From contig JACQBA010000010.1 of assembly GCA_016194745.1 (NCBI GenBank), positions 124,001 to 188,000 of the forward strand: a DNA stretch of 64,000 nt, read 5' to 3'. The stretch's first letter is position 1. Each line of letters opens with the position of its first letter. Positions 32,315 to 40,570 of this stretch are shown piece by piece. This DNA is from Elusimicrobiota bacterium. GTDB lineage: Bacteria > Elusimicrobiota > Elusimicrobia > UBA1565 > JACRDR01. Both the position numbers and the translations under genes were made by a program. Below the pieces are notes generated by a model that saw nothing but the letters and a program-made list of their open reading frames with translations, was not told the DNA's origin and ran no database searches.

Positions 32315-34957
32315 CTAATGTAGAAAGGTGACCGATTCCTCGGAGGGCTGCGCCGCGGGCCGCTGGCGGGCGGGCCGGACGGGAGGTCGATCCGCGTTGC
32401 GGCGCGGCGCGGGGCGCGGCTGCTCCTCGTCGGCGTCGGAGGAATCCGCGGAGGGAGGTCTGAGTGAGCTCGGCTCCACGTCTTCCGCCGCCGCGCGGCG
32501 AGGCGAGCGGCTCTCTTGCGACGGGCCTCGAGGCCTCATCGGCTGGACGGAGCGCAAGGCGACCGGAGTCTCGGCTTGGGCCGTCTCCAGATCGGCGGGG
32601 CCCTCTTCGTCGGTCGGCGGCGCCGCGGCGCGGGACGTGAGCCCCAGGCGCTTGCGCGCCACGTTCGTCAAGGCGGGGTCCGCGCTCAACGCGAGCACGT
32701 CCTGGTAAAGTCCCTTGGCGCGGCGATCCGACGAGAGCTCATACAGGAGCGCGAGGCGAAGCATCCCCTTCAGCCGGAAGGGATTTTCCTCGGGCCGCAT
32801 CTTCACGAGCTGCTCGTAAGCCTTGAGCGCCTGCGGCCGCTGCTTGAGCTTCTCCCGGCACCACGCGATGCTGTAGACGGCCTGGATGCGCTCGGAACCC
32901 GTCACGCGCGCGTACGCCTGCGCGGCGGCCGAATATTTGCCCTCGGCCTGCCGCGTCGAGCCGATCTGCATCCAGATCCAAGACGCCCGCGGGTACTTCG
33001 GGAATTTTCCGAGCAGCGCCTCGTAGCCCGCGATGGCCTCCGATTTCCGCCCGGACTTGTCCAAGGCGAGCGCCCGGTTGAACAGCGCGTCCGCCGCGAG
33101 CGGATCCTTGGCGCCCGGCTTGAACTTGCGGTAGGCTTCGGCCGAGCCCTCGTAGTCCCCGGCCTGCATCAGCGCCAAGCCGAGCTTGAACGGGACCTCG
33201 CGCGCGTACTGGCTCTTGGGAAAGTTGTTCATGAGCTGGCGATAGGCCGACGCGGCGCCCGCGTAGTTCTGCATCTGCGCGAGGCACTCGGCCTGGTAGT
33301 ACAAGCTCCCTGGCACGTACGTCGACTTCGGGAAATCGGCGATGATCCCGCGGAAATGCGCTTCGGCGGCCGCGTAGTTTCGGGACTTGTAAATTCGCGC
33401 GCCGAGCGCCCATCGGATATGGGCGACCAAGGGATGGTTCGGATACGCCTCGACCGCGCGAGACAGCCCCGGATGATCCCGCGCGCCCAGCCAATAGGAG
33501 CTGAGCAGGAGGTCCTGCACCTCGAAAGCGCGCGAGTCGTCCGGCCAATCCTGCAGGAAGCGTTCGTAGATGGGGATCGCCTGCGAGAATTCCTTCCGGT
33601 TGTAATGGACCTTCGCGATGAGCAGTGTCGCGTCCTTGTCCGAGCCCCCCCCCTGCGTCCCCATCTGGCGGAACGCCGCGATGGCCTTCTCCGGCGCTCC
33701 CTGCTCCGTGTAGATCTGCCCGAGCTGGAGGTAAGCGTCCTGAGCCTTCGGCGAGTCCGGGTACTTTTTCGCGAGCCGCAGGAACGCGTCGCCGGCCAGC
33801 TGCAGGTTCTTCGCCCGCTTCCACGCCATCGCGGTCTGATAGGCGGCCTCCGGCGCGTCCGGGCTCGAAGGATAGGCCGTTTCAAATTCCGCGTACGCCT
33901 TCGCGGCCTCGGCGTAGCGCCGTTGCCCGACGAACATGTGACCGAGCGTCAGCAGCGCGTATTCCCCGAGCGCCCCCAGCCCCTGCTGCTTCGCCTCGCG
34001 GCTCGCCTCCCGCATGAGGGTCGACGCCTCGCGGTTCTTGCGATGGCTCTCGGCTGCGGCGAGACCGGCCAACGCGTACGCCTGCACGGGAGAATTGAAG
34101 CGGGACTTGAGGGAGCGCTTGAGCATCGACTGGCCCTCCGCCCATTGGCCGGATTGAGCGGCCGCGAGCCCGCGCCACACGAGGGCCATCGCGGCCCACC
34201 GGTCCCCGGCCGGCGCTTTCTCCGGGATCGTCTTCAAGACCGACGCCTTGTCGCCTTCGGCCAGATAGGCGAGGCCCAAGAGATACCGCGCTTTCGAGAC
34301 GAGGGCCGGGTCGCCCTTCTCCTGCGCGACGTGCTCGAGGAGCGGCTGGGCGCTCGCGGCGTCCCCCGCGCCCAGCATGAGGGCCGCCTGCGTCAGGCGC
34401 ACCTCCGGCGCGAACGGATGCCCGGAATACTTGCCGAGGAACGTCCGGCAGATCTCCATCGCCTCCGGGTTCTTTCCCTCGCGCAGCGCCGCCTGCAGGC
34501 GCTTGAGGAACATCTCCGGCTGCATCGGATCGGGGCCCGTGGGCGAGACCTCCTCCGTCTCGACGATCTTGATATCGGCGGGCAGAGTCTTGAGGAGCGC
34601 CTCGCCGCGCTGCGCCCACGTGGTGTCCCCGTAGCGGTTGATCAGGATCTCGAGGTGGTAGCGCGCCTTCGGCAGGTTCCCCTCTTTGATCTCGATCTGC
34701 GCGCTGCGGTAGAGGTCCATCGCCATGATCCGCGCCTGCGGCGTGCGGATGCGGGTGCTGGTGCCGAGCGAGTCGCTGAACATCTCCTTGGCCGCGCGAT
34801 GCTCGTTGTTCTGGTACAGGAACTCGCCGAGGATGGACGTCGCCTCCATCGTGGTCGAGTCCCAGTTCTCGCGCGACGGGTGCTCGTCGCTGACGGGCTG
34901 GCAGGTCGCGGCAGCGACCGAAAGCGCGGCGACTGCGGCGATCGCCAGGCGCCTCAT
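32315..34957 (-). CDS. Large exported TPR-repeat protein
   Basis: 880 residues. N-terminal export signal to about residue 19; a Cys follows (AAATCQP) but the lipobox is imperfect. Residues about 35-770 are tetratricopeptide repeats with the usual small/aromatic pattern (YAEAAKAYAEFETAYPSSPDA, YPDSPKAQDAYLQLGQIY), resembling BamD/CpoB-like periplasmic scaffolds. A disordered Ser/Pro/Arg/Glu tail (about 775-880) ends the protein. It starts 1 nt after the TonB-like gene, so they share an operon and probably a complex. Confidence 0.8.
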   Translation of the reverse strand: MRRLAIAAVAALSVAAATCQPVSDEHPSRENWDSTTMEATSILGEFLYQNNEHRAAKEMFSDSLGTSTRIRTPQARIMAMDLYRSAQIEIKEGNLPKARYHLEILINRYGDTTWAQRGEALLKTLPADIKIVETEEVSPTGPDPMQPEMFLKRLQAALREGKNPEAMEICRTFLGKYSGHPFAPEVRLTQAALMLGAGDAASAQPLLEHVAQEKGDPALVSKARYLLGLAYLAEGDKASVLKTIPEKAPAGDRWAAMALVWRGLAAAQSGQWAEGQSMLKRSLKSRFNSPVQAYALAGLAAAESHRKNREASTLMREASREAKQQGLGALGEYALLTLGHMFVGQRRYAEAAKAYAEFETAYPSSPDAPEAAYQTAMAWKRAKNLQLAGDAFLRLAKKYPDSPKAQDAYLQLGQIYTEQGAPEKAIAAFRQMGTQGGGSDKDATLLIAKVHYNRKEFSQAIPIYERFLQDWPDDSRAFEVQDLLLSSYWLGARDHPGLSRAVEAYPNHPLVAHIRWALGARIYKSRNYAAAEAHFRGIIADFPKSTYVPGSLYYQAECLAQMQNYAGAASAYRQLMNNFPKSQYAREVPFKLGLALMQAGDYEGSAEAYRKFKPGAKDPLAADALFNRALALDKSGRKSEAIAGYEALLGKFPKYPRASWIWMQIGSTRQAEGKYSAAAQAYARVTGSERIQAVYSIAWCREKLKQRPQALKAYEQLVKMRPEENPFRLKGMLRLALLYELSSDRRAKGLYQDVLALSADPALTNVARKRLGLTSRAAAPPTDEEGPADLETAQAETPVALRSVQPMRPRGPSQESRSPRRAAAEDVEPSSLRPPSADSSDADEEQPRPAPRRNADRPPVRPARQRPAAQPSEESVTFLH

Positions 34958-34958
34958 C

Positions 34959-36038
34959 TCAGCCCGCCACGAAGTGGAGCTTCACGACGCCCCAAATCTC
35001 CGGGACCTTCTCGCCGGGCTTGGGGTGATAGGGATCGAAGCGCCATTTCCTCAGAGCGTCGATCGCCAGCTTGTCGAGATCGGGAAATCCGGAGGTGCGC
35101 TGGACGAGGATGCCGTCCTTGACGCTCCCGTCGTCGAGCACGCGGAACCGGAGCTGCACCTTGAGATCGAGGCCGCGCTGCGAGACCCAATCGGGACAAG
35201 GAGGGATCACGCGCTTCAAGACGCGGCGGCTACCCGCCGGGCCGGAGATCGACCAGCCGACCGGGCCGCCGTTGGGGTCGCCGAAGCCGCCGCCCGCGGG
35301 CTTGGCGTTCTCCGCGTCCGAGCCCTCGCGGCCGCCGGCGTCATAGACCGCGTCCTCCGACTCCGGGAGGTCCGAGCCGCTTCCCGAACCCTTGCGTCCC
35401 TTCGCCGCCTGCGCCGAGGACGCCGTATCGGCCGAGGAAATCGCGTCGTCCGGATTTTCCATGGCGGCGAGCTGGCCCTCGAGCTCCGCGCGCCGCTGCG
35501 CCTTGACCCGGCGCTGCTCCTCGAGGAAAGCCCGCCGGCGCGCGAGCTCTTCTTGCCGGCGCAGGTCCGCCTCGCGCTTCTTGGCGAGCTGTTCCTGGCG
35601 GAGGATCTCCGCCTCCCGCCTCCGCTCCTCGGCGCGCGCCGCCCGCTCCGCCGCGGCGAGTTCCTTGGCGAGCCGCTTCTCCTCCGCGCGCCGGCGCGCC
35701 TGCTCGCGCTCCGCCTGAGTCGGGACCTTCTTCGGCCGATGCACCTTCTGCTTCTTGGCGGGAGTCGGGCTGCCCTTCTTGAATTTCTCCGGCTCGACCG
35801 GGCCCGGGCCGTGGGCGGCCGGCAGGTCGTTTCCGTTGCCGCCCGCCATCGGCGCGATGAAGGGCGATATCTGGGGGATCTGGGTGACGAACTCGACGGG
35901 CACGGCCGCCTCCGCCTTCGGGACTTCGCCCCCGAAGCGCAGGCCCGTGTTGAGCGTGAGCACCACCGCGTGCACGGCGCACGCGATGATAAAACAGGGC
36001 AAGTCTCTCGCCAGGCCTTTCTGAGGTCCGAGATTCAT
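34959..36038 (-). CDS. TonB/TolA-family energy-transducing protein
   Basis: 359 residues. A single N-terminal membrane segment (about residues 14-33), a Pro-containing spacer, then a long charged helix of Ala/Glu/Arg/Lys (about 105-195) as in TolA. A Gly/Ser/Asp linker follows, and a C-terminal TonB domain (about 265-359) has VQLRFRVLDDGSV, TSGFPDLDKLAIDALRKW and FDPY. It spans the periplasm and passes force from an ExbB/ExbD motor to outer-membrane partners. The TolQ/TolR genes lie 9 kb away on the same strand. No ribosome-binding site is obvious. Confidence 0.88.
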   Translation of the reverse strand: MNLGPQKGLARDLPCFIIACAVHAVVLTLNTGLRFGGEVPKAEAAVPVEFVTQIPQISPFIAPMAGGNGNDLPAAHGPGPVEPEKFKKGSPTPAKKQKVHRPKKVPTQAEREQARRRAEEKRLAKELAAAERAARAEERRREAEILRQEQLAKKREADLRRQEELARRRAFLEEQRRVKAQRRAELEGQLAAMENPDDAISSADTASSAQAAKGRKGSGSGSDLPESEDAVYDAGGREGSDAENAKPAGGGFGDPNGGPVGWSISGPAGSRRVLKRVIPPCPDWVSQRGLDLKVQLRFRVLDDGSVKDGILVQRTSGFPDLDKLAIDALRKWRFDPYHPKPGEKVPEIWGVVKLHFVAG

Positions 36039-36198
36039 GGATTGGGGACGCGCCCGGTCCCGTAATAGAGTATTTCCCCTATATGTTACAGAGTCAAGGC
36101 TTCAAACCGGCAACGTCCAAGGGGTCCTTTTCGGGAACAAAACGGCTCTGTTAGTGTCCAATCCTCGACGCCGAAATACGGTCCAGGAGGCCACAACG

Positions 36199-37149
36199 AT
36201 GAGTTCGATAAAGGGACGGATCGCCGGATGCGCCCTCGCGGTCGCGGTCGTGTCGATCGGCTGGAGGGCGGCGTCGCGCCGCTCGGCGCAGCCGCTATTG
36301 AGCCCGGATCTCTATCAAGCCGCGTCGGCGCAGATCCAAAGCACGGCGCTGTCGCTCTCGGATAGCTCGCGCGGGGACATGGCCGCGGGATTCGCCGGCT
36401 CCAACATCGCCCCCATATCGCCTGTTCCACCCGGATCTCCGACGCCCGGCTCGCGGAGCCTGGGTCAAGTCGAGCGCAAGATCGTCAAGAACGCCTCGGT
36501 CTCCATCGAGGTCAGGAACTACGCGGCCGAGCGGAAAAGCCTCCTCGCCATCGCGCGGCGCATGGGAGCGGAGGTCCAATCCGACTCGACGTCGCGCGGC
36601 GCCGAGAATGCCTACGGCGTCATCGTCCTCGAGGCGCCTCCCGAAAAGCTCGACGCGCTGCTCGATTCATTGGAGGGCCTGGGCCGCGTCCTCGAGCGCT
36701 CGCTGTCCGAGACCAACATGACGGCGGAGTACGTGGACATCAAGTCCCGCATGGCGAACCTCCGGCGCGTCGAGAAGCGCCTGCACGAGCTCCTGGCGTC
36801 CAAGACCTATACCCTCGGCGACGTGCTCCAGCTCGAGCAGCAGCTCGAACGCATCGGTGGGGAGATCGAGCAGGCCGAGGGCCGGATGAAGTACATCGAC
36901 CGCCTCGCGGCGAACTCGATCGTGACGGTCCGCCTGAGCCAGCCGGCGCGGGAGCCCATCCGCACTCACGGCGCGACCTACGGCGTCGCCAATATCTTCG
37001 TGCGCGCCGGCAACGCCTTCGTGGCCACGGGTCTCCTCCTGCTCAACGCGGTCGCGCTGGGCCTGGCGATCGGCGTCTGGATCGTCCCCCTGGCCGCGAT
37101 CGCGTACGCAATAAAGCTCGCGGCGGACGCGTATTATGGCAAGAACTGA
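36199..37149 (+). CDS. DUF4349-type membrane protein
   Basis: 316 residues from ATG 36199, which has AGGAGG at 8 nt; the frame is open further upstream. N-terminal membrane segment (about residues 7-25), a Ser/Pro-rich linker, then a DUF4349 domain (about 95-300): VKNASVSIEVRNY, then VLEAPPEKLDALLDSLEGLG, a long coiled coil (RLHELLASKTYTLGDVLQLE) and a hydrophobic C-terminal hairpin (about 260-305). Function of the family is unknown; it is an envelope protein. Confidence 0.78.
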   Translation: MSSIKGRIAGCALAVAVVSIGWRAASRRSAQPLLSPDLYQAASAQIQSTALSLSDSSRGDMAAGFAGSNIAPISPVPPGSPTPGSRSLGQVERKIVKNASVSIEVRNYAAERKSLLAIARRMGAEVQSDSTSRGAENAYGVIVLEAPPEKLDALLDSLEGLGRVLERSLSETNMTAEYVDIKSRMANLRRVEKRLHELLASKTYTLGDVLQLEQQLERIGGEIEQAEGRMKYIDRLAANSIVTVRLSQPAREPIRTHGATYGVANIFVRAGNAFVATGLLLLNAVALGLAIGVWIVPLAAIAYAIKLAADAYYGKN

Positions 37150-37158
37150 CGCCCTGCG

Positions 37159-37188
37159 TTTGACTCGTCGGGGGGGTCGTGATACGAT
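37159..37188 (+). promoter_or_regulatory. Strong sigma-70-type promoter with near-leaderless start
   Basis: TTGACT at 37159-37164, 18-nt spacer, TACGAT at 37183-37188. The predicted +1 is 37195, after the ATG at 37192 and 3 nt before the ATG at 37198, so it favours the second Met. Confidence 0.6.
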
Positions 37189-37197
37189 AGTATGGAC

Positions 37198-37872
37198 ATG
37201 GATGACGCCGGGATTTACAAGCTGCTCCAGGCGACGAAGCTCGTCGTGGCGCCGAAGCGGATCCTCTCCGCCTACGGCAGCACGCGCCTGAACTACAATC
37301 TCGTCTCGCCGGTGGACGACATGACGGACCGCACCCGCGTGCGCGAAGGCTCGGTCCTTTCGGAGAGGCCGCTCATCCTGACGGCGGAGTCCCTGCGCGA
37401 GCGCTTCGAGGGATTCGGCGACGACGCGGCCGGGTTCGCGCGCTGGCTCGGTGAGGAGTATCGCGACCTCCTCAGGGCGCTAGAATATAAGTTCAAGAAT
37501 CAGGACTTCCGCGCCCACGTCCTTCGCGACGAGCCGAGGGCCGTCTCCGGGCGCATCCGGGACGACTTGACGACCCGCTCCGTGCAGGACACGGCGTTGA
37601 TCGAGTGCCCCGACGCGGCGTGGTCCCTGGCGGTGATGAAGCTCACTCTCGATGAGACCCGGCGCGCGTTCCCGTCCCACGTCCGCACGTACGAGGAGCA
37701 CGGGCTGTTCGATCCCGGCTCCAACGCCCAGCGCCGCCTGCGGCGCGAGATCGAATCGCTCTTCTCCGCCGCGGCGTCCGACCCGGCGGCCCGCGCCTCC
37801 CTCGGCAAGAAGCTCAAGGAGTACGGACTATTCGCCGAATACGAAGATCGGTTCCTCGCCCTGTTCCGATAG
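37198..37872 (+). CDS. Cytoplasmic protein of unknown function
   Basis: 224 residues from ATG 37198; ATG 37192 adds two residues but lies upstream of the predicted transcription start. No signal or membrane segment. A soluble, largely helical, Arg/Asp-rich protein with LEYKFKNQDFRAHVLRDE and LKEYGLFAEYEDRFLALFR at the end. I recognise no family. The strong promoter immediately upstream suggests it is well expressed and transcribed alone. Confidence 0.7.
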   Translation: MDDAGIYKLLQATKLVVAPKRILSAYGSTRLNYNLVSPVDDMTDRTRVREGSVLSERPLILTAESLRERFEGFGDDAAGFARWLGEEYRDLLRALEYKFKNQDFRAHVLRDEPRAVSGRIRDDLTTRSVQDTALIECPDAAWSLAVMKLTLDETRRAFPSHVRTYEEHGLFDPGSNAQRRLRREIESLFSAAASDPAARASLGKKLKEYGLFAEYEDRFLALFR

Positions 37873-38024
37873 GCCGTCGCAACACTACCGGTCGTCCGGG
37901 TAAGCGGGCGTAGGGCCAAAGTCCTCGCGGATTCTCCCCGACCGGGCCCCAGCGGCGCCTCCAGGACGCGTATACTTGGATCGTCGGGCGCAGACGTTAC
38001 GCTCGCGCATTTCCGGAGGGGGTC
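37873..38024 (+). promoter_or_regulatory. Promoter and leader of the lipase-like gene
   Basis: Holds TATACT at 37971-37976 as likely -10 (no good -35), predicted +1 near 37983, a 42-nt leader and GGAGGGGG before ATG 38025. Upstream, TAGGGCCAAAGTCC (37911-37924) resembles CTAGGCCCAAAGCC in the 5195-5457 region. Confidence 0.35.
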
Positions 38025-39083
38025 ATGCGCAGTTCCATCCCGTTCGTCCTGTTGGTCGCCGCCGTCCACTCGGCCGCGGCTCAATCCGTCTCGATCCAAC
38101 CGTCGCTTTCGGCAGGCGCCGAGCGAATCGCCGCCGCGCTGACGGGCTCGCCCGCGAGCGCGGCGGGCGTTCCGACTCCAGTTCAAGCCGTTCCCGCAGC
38201 GCCTTCGCGCGACCTAACGAACGCCTTCCTGGCGCTCCATCACGGCGTCAAGTCCAAGTCCCGCCTCGGGTCGCTCGAAAAAGCACAATCGTACCGGTAT
38301 CTCCTCGTCCCGGGGTTTCTCGGCAACCATATCGAGGACTATTTAGGCGAGACGAAGAAACGGCTGAGCGCGCTCGGTCTCGACGCGCGCATCCTGTCGA
38401 TCGACACCGACGGCGACGGCGCGGGCAACCTCCTCAAGATAGGCCGTGCCGTCGAGGAGTCTCCGACGCCCGTCGTCCTCATCGGCCACAGCCGCGGCGG
38501 CATGCACTCGCACGACTGGTATCGCGCCGCCTCGCCCGCGCTCAAGGCGAAAGTAGTCAAGCTGGCGCTGGTGCAGGCGCCGCTTCAAGGATCCCCCATC
38601 GCCGACATCAAGATCGACGGCCGATTCGCGCAGATCAAGCGCTGGAAGGTCGCGAAAATCAGCACGTGGCTCGGCTGGGGCGACGTGCCGGGCGCGCTGG
38701 AGGAGCTGACGTCCCGCCGCCGCGCGGCCGTCATGGCGAGCCTCCCTCCGCTTACCGCTGACGACCTCGCGAAGACGTACACCGTGACGACGACGTTCGA
38801 TCCCGTGCGCGAGCCGCTCAAAGCGTGGCGCTACCATCGCGACATGAAGCCGCTGTGGCTGATCATCAAGGCCGCCACCGGAGAGAAGAGCGACGGCCTC
38901 GTCGCGGAAAGTTCCTCCAAGGTGCCTGGCGCGCGCTCGATCCAGCTCGACGACCTCGATCACGAGGACACGGTGCTGCAAAATCCCGCGGGCCTCAAGA
39001 AGACGGGCGGCAGCGCGCCGCATCCCGGCTTCCACGTAGGAGACGTTACGGAAGCCCTGGTGCGGACGCTCCTCCTCCCGTAG
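38025..39083 (+). CDS. Secreted alpha/beta-hydrolase (lipase-like)
   Basis: 352 residues. Signal peptide to about residue 20 (SAAAQ), an Ala/Pro/Val-rich spacer to about 65, then an alpha/beta hydrolase domain: YRYLLVPGFLGN (oxyanion-hole strand), LIGHSRGGMHSHD containing the GxSxG nucleophile elbow, and late LDDLDHEDTVL with candidate acid and His. Resembles extracellular lipases/esterases; substrate unknown. The next gene is a secreted protease, so the pair looks like exported digestive or modifying enzymes. Confidence 0.75.
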   Translation: MRSSIPFVLLVAAVHSAAAQSVSIQPSLSAGAERIAAALTGSPASAAGVPTPVQAVPAAPSRDLTNAFLALHHGVKSKSRLGSLEKAQSYRYLLVPGFLGNHIEDYLGETKKRLSALGLDARILSIDTDGDGAGNLLKIGRAVEESPTPVVLIGHSRGGMHSHDWYRAASPALKAKVVKLALVQAPLQGSPIADIKIDGRFAQIKRWKVAKISTWLGWGDVPGALEELTSRRRAAVMASLPPLTADDLAKTYTVTTTFDPVREPLKAWRYHRDMKPLWLIIKAATGEKSDGLVAESSSKVPGARSIQLDDLDHEDTVLQNPAGLKKTGGSAPHPGFHVGDVTEALVRTLLLP

Positions 39084-39144
39084 CGCCCGCAACAACACGT
39101 CTCCCAAAGGACCTAATCTCAATATAGGCCTATCGGCCCATATT

Positions 39145-39236
39145 TATGCTATGCTCGGCGGGTCGCGCCGGAGCAGGGGTGCTCCAGACGCGCGCGCCGG
39201 GACGGGTGGCCTGGCGACAACCTGCGGAGGTGGTCC
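39145..39236 (+). promoter_or_regulatory. Promoter and foldable 5' leader of the subtilase gene
   Basis: TATGCT occurs at 39145-39150 and 39150-39155. The following leader can fold: GTCGC (39162-39166) with GCGAC (39213-39217) enclosing a perfect hairpin, GGAGCA (39170-39175) with TGCTCC (39180-39185). GGAGG precedes ATG 39237. It matches no riboswitch class I can name; it may only be a structured leader. Confidence 0.3.
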
Positions 39237-40484
39237 ATGTCCAGATCCAGGTCGTTGTTGGCGGCACTTGTCCTAGCCGTCGCCGGAGCGGCGCTTCCAG
39301 CGTCCGCCGGCTCGCCGGCTCAGCCCGTCCTTCGCATCGTGACGTTCGCGGAGGGCGTCGACGCGTCGAAGCAGGTCGGGTTCGTCAAGGAACTCGGCGG
39401 GCGCATCATCCACGATCTCAAGATCATCAACGCCGTCTCCATCGAGCTGCCGGCCGACCGCGCCGGCTTCGCGGACGACGGCCTCAAGGCCCTGCCCGGC
39501 GTGATCCGCGTTTCCGAGGACCACGAGCGCAACTGGCTCCGACGGACCGCCGCGCCGACCGCGGACTTCGAGTTGCCGGCCCCGTCCGCCGTCGTGCGGC
39601 CGTTCAAGGCCGAGCGCGTGCGCGCCGGCTCGGACAAGGCCGACAACATCCCGTGGGGCATCGCGAAGGTCAATGCGCCGACCGCGTGGGCCAAGACGAT
39701 GGGCGCCGGGGTCAAGGTCGCGGTGGTCGACACCGGCATTGACATGAACCACCCGCGGCTCAAGGACAACGTCCGCGGCGGCTTCAACGCGAAGAACTCG
39801 GCGCAGCCCACGAACTTCAACGACGACAACGGGCACGGCACGCACGTCGCCGGCACGATCGCGGCGGTCAAGGACGGCAACGGGATCGTCGGCGTCGCCC
39901 CCAAGGCCACGCTCTACGGGATCAAGGTGCTCGACGCGGGCGGCAACGGCACGTCGGCGGATCTCGTCGCCGGCATCGACTGGGCGGTCCGCAACGGCAT
40001 CGACATCGCGAACATGAGCTTGGGCGGAGGAGAGGAGGACAACACTCCCGAGCTCCGCGCGGCCGTGGCGAACGCGACGGCGGCGGGGCTGACGATCATC
40101 GCGGCCGCCGGAAACGATGGCCCCGGCAACAACACCGTGGGATATCCGGCGCGCTACGCCGAGGTCATCGCGGTCGCCGCGATCACGTCCTCGGAGCGGA
40201 CCGCGATGTTCTCGAGCCGCGGGCCGCAAGTGGCCATCACGGCGCCGGGCCAGGGCATCCTCTCGACCTTCCCGACGAACCGGGGCGGCCAGGCGACGCA
40301 GTCCGGCACGTCCATGGCCTGCCCTCACGCGGCGGGCGTCGCGGCCCTCGCGGTCGCGGCCAAGGGCATCCGGGGCTCCGCCGCGATCCGCGCGGCGCTG
40401 ACCGGCACGGCGCGCAAGCTGCCGGGCGCCGGGCCCAACGAGCAGGGCGCGGGTCTCGTGGACGCCGCGAAGATCGTCCAGTAA
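39237..40484 (+). CDS. Secreted subtilisin-like serine protease (S8)
   Basis: 415 residues. Signal peptide to about residue 24 (PASAG), an I9-type propeptide (about 30-100: LRIVTFAEGV, IRVSEDH) that chaperones and inhibits, then the S8 catalytic domain. The triad is complete: D165 (VVDTGID), H200 (NGHGTHVAG), S359 (SGTSMACPH); the oxyanion Asn is in AAAGNDGPG. Closely subtilisin-like in size, with no extra C-terminal domain. A strong terminator follows. Confidence 0.93.
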   Translation: MSRSRSLLAALVLAVAGAALPASAGSPAQPVLRIVTFAEGVDASKQVGFVKELGGRIIHDLKIINAVSIELPADRAGFADDGLKALPGVIRVSEDHERNWLRRTAAPTADFELPAPSAVVRPFKAERVRAGSDKADNIPWGIAKVNAPTAWAKTMGAGVKVAVVDTGIDMNHPRLKDNVRGGFNAKNSAQPTNFNDDNGHGTHVAGTIAAVKDGNGIVGVAPKATLYGIKVLDAGGNGTSADLVAGIDWAVRNGIDIANMSLGGGEEDNTPELRAAVANATAAGLTIIAAAGNDGPGNNTVGYPARYAEVIAVAAITSSERTAMFSSRGPQVAITAPGQGILSTFPTNRGGQATQSGTSMACPHAAGVAALAVAAKGIRGSAAIRAALTGTARKLPGAGPNEQGAGLVDAAKIVQ

Positions 40485-40500
40485 ATCGGGTCTACACACG

Positions 40501-40540
40501 GGAAGCCCGGCCTGCGCACCGGCCGGGCTTCCTCTTTTTC
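40501..40540 (+). terminator. Rho-independent terminator
   Basis: Perfect 12-bp stem GGAAGCCCGGCC (40501-40512) with GGCCGGGCTTCC (40521-40532), 8-nt loop, followed by TCTTTTTC. It ends the subtilase transcript. Confidence 0.92.
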
Positions 40541-40558
40541 TGACGACGGCAAGACTGC

Positions 40559-40564
40559 TATCAT
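40559..40564 (+). promoter_or_regulatory. -10 hexamer TATCAT directly before the start at 40571
   Basis: TATCAT ends 6 nt before ATG 40571, so +1 would be the A of the start codon. A -35 is not clear because the terminator's T run occupies that place. Confidence 0.4.
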
Positions 40565-40570
40565 GACGGC

